A stretch of DNA of 9,508 nucleotides from NCBI GenBank assembly GCA_026193755.1, contig JAPHUI010000449.1, positions 1 through 9,508 of the forward strand, written 5' to 3'. The DNA is from Ignavibacteriaceae bacterium (lineage in GTDB: Bacteria; Bacteroidota; Ignavibacteria; Ignavibacteriales; Ignavibacteriaceae). The notes below the pieces were generated by a model. That model did not search any database. It was not told the DNA's origin and was given only the letters and a program-made list of their open reading frames with translations. Positions 7,407-9,508 of this stretch are shown piece after piece (positions within the stretch are counted from its first letter, which is position 1; each line of letters begins with the position of its first letter). A program made the position numbers and the translations under genes.

Positions 7407-7850
7407 TTACTTTCTTTGCGAATTTGCTTTATCCCTGGCAAACTCCACATAAAATGTCAAGCCTTCAACTGCTTGGAAATATTCACCGGCGAGCATATCT
7501 CTATCCGGCAAGTAATTTAAAGAATATTTTGAGCCGGGATAGTTAACATCTCGTAATACTAAAATAATTTTTAAGTTGCCGTAACTCTCTTCAAAAGTAG
7601 CACTTTCCACATTTATCGGTCTTGGGTTGAAATAATTAGCTTCAAGAATGCCATCATCTTTTATGCTTTTTATTTTAATCAAATAGCTTGCATCTGTTCT
7701 TAACCAATCTCCAACAAGTGCATTTTTATCCTGTGGTTTCTTTTCATTAAAAACAGGACTATCAGAAGAGGTTGGCAAGTAAATAATTAACAAAATTATT
7801 ACAAGGACTATTACCAGGGTAATAGCTATCAATATTTTCTTATTTCCCAT
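7407..7850 (-). CDS. Membrane-anchored beta-rich protein of unknown function
   Basis: The 147-residue protein has one strongly hydrophobic N-terminal segment (about 5-25) after MGNKK. There is no Cys in a lipobox, so it should be a membrane anchor with the rest in the periplasm. A linker (27-44) leads to a compact domain (45-138) with alternating hydrophobic strands. Recognisable phrases are GDWLRTDASYLIKI, YFNPRPINVESA, LRDVNYPGSKYSLNY and LAGEYFQAV. I recall the same phrases (NPRPI, VNYPGS-Y-L, G-YFQAV) in conserved uncharacterised proteins, but no function. The fold may be a small beta-barrel or lipocalin-like unit; that is a guess. The ATG is supported by a good Shine-Dalgarno sequence. 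The gene diverges from 8048-8290 across a candidate operator and lies upstream of the channel gene. Confidence 0.85.
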   Translation of the reverse strand: MGNKKILIAITLVIVLVIILLIIYLPTSSDSPVFNEKKPQDKNALVGDWLRTDASYLIKIKSIKDDGILEANYFNPRPINVESATFEESYGNLKIILVLRDVNYPGSKYSLNYLPDRDMLAGEYFQAVEGLTFYVEFARDKANSQRK

Positions 7851-7855
7851 TTGCG

Positions 7856-7862
7856 TCCTCTC
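7856..7862 (-). promoter_or_regulatory. Ribosome binding site of the 7407-7850 gene
   Basis: On the minus strand this reads GAGAGGA, with 5 bases between it and the ATG at 7850. It supports that start. It stands out because cytochrome b, the Rieske protein and the channel show no comparable sequence. Confidence 0.65.
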
Positions 7863-7952
7863 AAAAGTATAGAATTGGCATTCTGATTAATGCACACCTA
7901 TCAATATAAAGATTACGAAAGTCATTTCCCTCAATTCATTTAGACTAAAACA

Positions 7953-7980
7953 ATTGTTACAGTAACAATCAGTTTGTTAC
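7953..7980. promoter_or_regulatory. Candidate operator: 17-base inverted repeat plus third half-site
   Basis: Positions 7953-7969 read ATTGTTACAGTAACAAT, two perfect 8-base arms around a single A. A further direct copy of the 7-base core TTGTTAC lies at 7974-7980. The cluster lies between two divergent start codons (7850 and 8048), 103 bases from one and 68 from the other, a common position for an operator controlling both. Symmetry and arm length suit a dimeric helix-turn-helix repressor or activator (TetR, MarR or GntR type). The regulator is not identified and no such gene is in the window. Confidence 0.55.
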
Positions 7981-8047
7981 TTAATGAAAATGACCTGAAG
8001 CACTATTTTACCTCATAAATATTGTAGTAAAATAAAATTCCTGGTAA

Positions 8048-8290
8048 ATGCAGAATAAGGATCAAGTATTAAAGTTTATTATCACCCGGTTTCCAAACCA
8101 TCAGAATTGTATAAAAGAACTTTTTGATGAAAGTGAATCATTCAGGTTACTGTGTGAAGATTATTGCGATTGCAGGATAGTGCTTGATGAAACTATAAAA
8201 AATAGTAACAAGTCAAGCGATTTGCAGAAGGAGTATCAGGTAATGTTATCAGAAATTGAAGATGAACTTGTTGAAAGAATTACAATCTGA
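8048..8290 (+). CDS. Small helical protein of unknown function
   Basis: The 80-residue acidic protein is predicted from its pattern to be two or three helices: about 3-15, 18-48, and a charged C-terminal helix 57-78. It has no signal peptide or membrane segment, so it should be cytoplasmic. Cysteines are C21, C36, C40 and C42, the last three in LCEDYCDC; the spacing is not a standard metal site. The pattern FP-H-IKELF-ES--FR-LCEDY--C resembles conserved small proteins I have seen unnamed, so I believe the gene is real, but I cannot assign a function. No clear Shine-Dalgarno sequence precedes the ATG. The sulfatase starts 63 bases downstream on the same strand, so co-transcription is plausible. 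The gene faces the candidate operator. Confidence 0.75.
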   Translation: MQNKDQVLKFIITRFPNHQNCIKELFDESESFRLLCEDYCDCRIVLDETIKNSNKSSDLQKEYQVMLSEIEDELVERITI

Positions 8291-8337
8291 ATTTATTAAA
8301 GTGAAAACAATTTTATCTAATAATATTTCAACTAAAA

Positions 8338-8344
8338 AGAAAGG
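8338..8344 (+). promoter_or_regulatory. Ribosome binding site deciding the sulfatase start
   Basis: AGAAAGG directly abuts an ATG at 8345 but lies 9 bases before the ATG at 8354. Normal spacing favours 8354, which also gives a standard lipoprotein signal peptide beginning MKNLF. Confidence 0.6.
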
Positions 8345-8353
8345 ATGCTAAAA

Positions 8354-9508
8354 ATGAAAAATTTGTTCGTTTTATTTTTGAGTATAGTTATGCTATTACT
8401 CATTGCCTCTTGTTCAACCGAACAGGATAAAAATTCAATTCCTTATCCTAAAGAAGAATGGAAAGGCGTACAGGGTAAAACCCTCGCCGATTCAAAACCC
8501 GATTTCATCGGGCAACCCAAGGCTCCGAAAGGGGCCCCAAATGTACTGGTCATCATGCTTGATGATGCTGGTTATTCAAATGCATCATCCTTCGGAGGTG
8601 TCATGAAGACCCCTACTTTCGACCGAATCGGAGATGAAGGCATTCGTTATACACATATGTCTGTAGCTGCGGTCTGTTCCCCTACAAGGGGTTCATTATT
8701 GACCGGTTATAACATTCACCAAATCGGTACAGGAATTATATCCGAGTTTGCCACCGGTTATCCCGGCTACAATTCACAGATTGATTACACCACCCCTTCC
8801 ATTGCTAAAATATTAACTGATAATGGATATTCCACCGCAGCCTTTGGCAAATGGCACAATACGCCCATGGAAGAAGCCTCCCCTGTCGGGCCTTTTAAGA
8901 GCTGGCCTACAGGCATTTGGGGATTTGAGTATTTCTGGGGATTCATGGGTGGTGAAACCAACCAGTTCCATCCTTTATTGTACGAAAATACCACCCCTAT
9001 TGAAACACCCAAAACGAATGCTGATGGATCCACATTCCATTTATCGCAAGGTATGGCTGACCAGGCAATTAAATGGCTGGATAACTGGAAAGGACTTAAG
9101 GATGCTCCATTTTTTGTGTACTACACACCCGGGGCGGTTCATGCTCCGATTCAGGTACCCAAAGAATGGAGAGACAAGTATAAAGGACAATTTGACGAGG
9201 GATGGCAAGTTTACAGACAACAACTGCTGGAACGTCAGAAAAAACTGGGTTTGGTTGCGGAAGATGCGGAAATGGTCGACTGGCCGGAATCAATTCCCCA
9301 ATGGGATTCCTTCAGCGAGGAGGGGAAAAGGTATTTATCTCGGCAGATGGAAGTCAATGCCGCTTTTATGGAACATGTAGATTTCAATATTGGCCGGGTA
9401 ATTAAGCATCTGGAAGATATGGGTGAACTGGACAACACCCTTGTGATTTATCTGACTGCTGACAATGGTTGTACTGGAGAAGGAACGCCAACAGGAACAT
9501 TCTCCGAA
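8354..9508 (+). CDS. Lipoprotein sulfatase (formylglycine type), N-terminal 385 residues; runs off right edge
   Basis: The frame is open from 8354 to the window end. Residues 1-20 form a lipoprotein signal peptide with lipobox IASC, so Cys20 should be lipidated and the enzyme membrane-attached outside the cytoplasm. Type I sulfatases hydrolyse sulfate esters using a formylglycine made from Cys in C-x-P-x-R; here it is C108 in CSPTR (108-112). Metal and active-site residues are visible: D70-D71 in VIMLDDAGY, K166 and H168 in GKWHN, H263 in VHAP, and D370-N371 in TADNG. The GTGIISEFATGYPGYNS stretch fits the large arylsulfatase subgroup of roughly 750-800 residues, so about half is present. The substrate cannot be told. 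No formylglycine-generating enzyme is in the window. From about 8461 the gene is richer in G and C (31/60 in two 60-base samples) than its surroundings. An alternative start is ATG 8345. Confidence 0.93.
   Translation, partial: MKNLFVLFLSIVMLLLIASCSTEQDKNSIPYPKEEWKGVQGKTLADSKPDFIGQPKAPKGAPNVLVIMLDDAGYSNASSFGGVMKTPTFDRIGDEGIRYTHMSVAAVCSPTRGSLLTGYNIHQIGTGIISEFATGYPGYNSQIDYTTPSIAKILTDNGYSTAAFGKWHNTPMEEASPVGPFKSWPTGIWGFEYFWGFMGGETNQFHPLLYENTTPIETPKTNADGSTFHLSQGMADQAIKWLDNWKGLKDAPFFVYYTPGAVHAPIQVPKEWRDKYKGQFDEGWQVYRQQLLERQKKLGLVAEDAEMVDWPESIPQWDSFSEEGKRYLSRQMEVNAAFMEHVDFNIGRVIKHLEDMGELDNTLVIYLTADNGCTGEGTPTGTFSE

Noticed and set aside
7407..7850. Lipoprotein call for the 147-residue protein
   Set aside because: The hydrophobic N-terminus has no cysteine following it, so a membrane anchor is the better reading.
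8823..9380. Plus-strand open frame of 185 codons within the sulfatase
   Set aside because: It is a shifted frame of the sulfatase gene, whose own frame holds all active-site motifs and stays open to the window end.
8354..9508. Alkaline phosphatase or phosphonate hydrolase instead of sulfatase
   Set aside because: The CSPTR formylglycine motif, GKWH and TADNG signatures together point to a type I sulfatase, though substrate promiscuity cannot be excluded.

Overview
The window is AT-rich DNA from a Gram-negative respiring bacterium. A menaquinol-type cytochrome bc operon with a multiheme subunit, a mechanosensitive channel with a large periplasmic domain, and a lipoprotein sulfatase together suggest the Bacteroidota/Chlorobi/Ignavibacteria side of the tree. 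Ignavibacteria fit best, but this rests on gene content and protein style, not on a marker gene.

Layout. Positions 1-296 (minus) hold the N-terminal DNA-binding-like domain of a regulator that runs off the left edge and has no visible start codon. Positions 275-451 (plus) hold a short open stretch that looks like the tail of a broken gene, so the 270-300 area may be a rearrangement or assembly junction. Positions 484-4661 (minus, transcribed right to left) are a tight three-gene operon: cytochrome b, Rieske iron-sulfur protein, and an octaheme c-type cytochrome with HEAT-like and TPR repeats. Gaps between these genes are 3 and 5 bases. Positions 4895-7348 (minus) encode a large MscS-family channel. 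Positions 7407-7850 (minus) encode a small membrane-anchored beta-rich protein of unknown function. A 197-base divergent intergenic region carries a perfect 17-base inverted repeat with an extra half-site. To its right, on the plus strand, lie an 80-residue helical protein of unknown function (8048-8290) and the first 385 residues of a lipoprotein sulfatase (8354 to the right edge).

How the genes may work together. The cytochrome b and Rieske proteins form the quinol-oxidising core of a bc complex. No cytochrome c1 or f gene is present. In its place, at the end of the operon, is the octaheme TPR cytochrome, which by position would take electrons from the Rieske cluster and pass them to periplasmic carriers. 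This is the most notable system in the window. The right-hand part is a separate unit: a formylglycine-type sulfatase with a small companion gene, facing a membrane-anchored protein across a shared candidate operator. The sulfatase body is visibly more GC-rich than its surroundings.

No tRNA, rRNA, CRISPR array or insertion sequence was seen. Residue and heme-motif positions were counted by hand.
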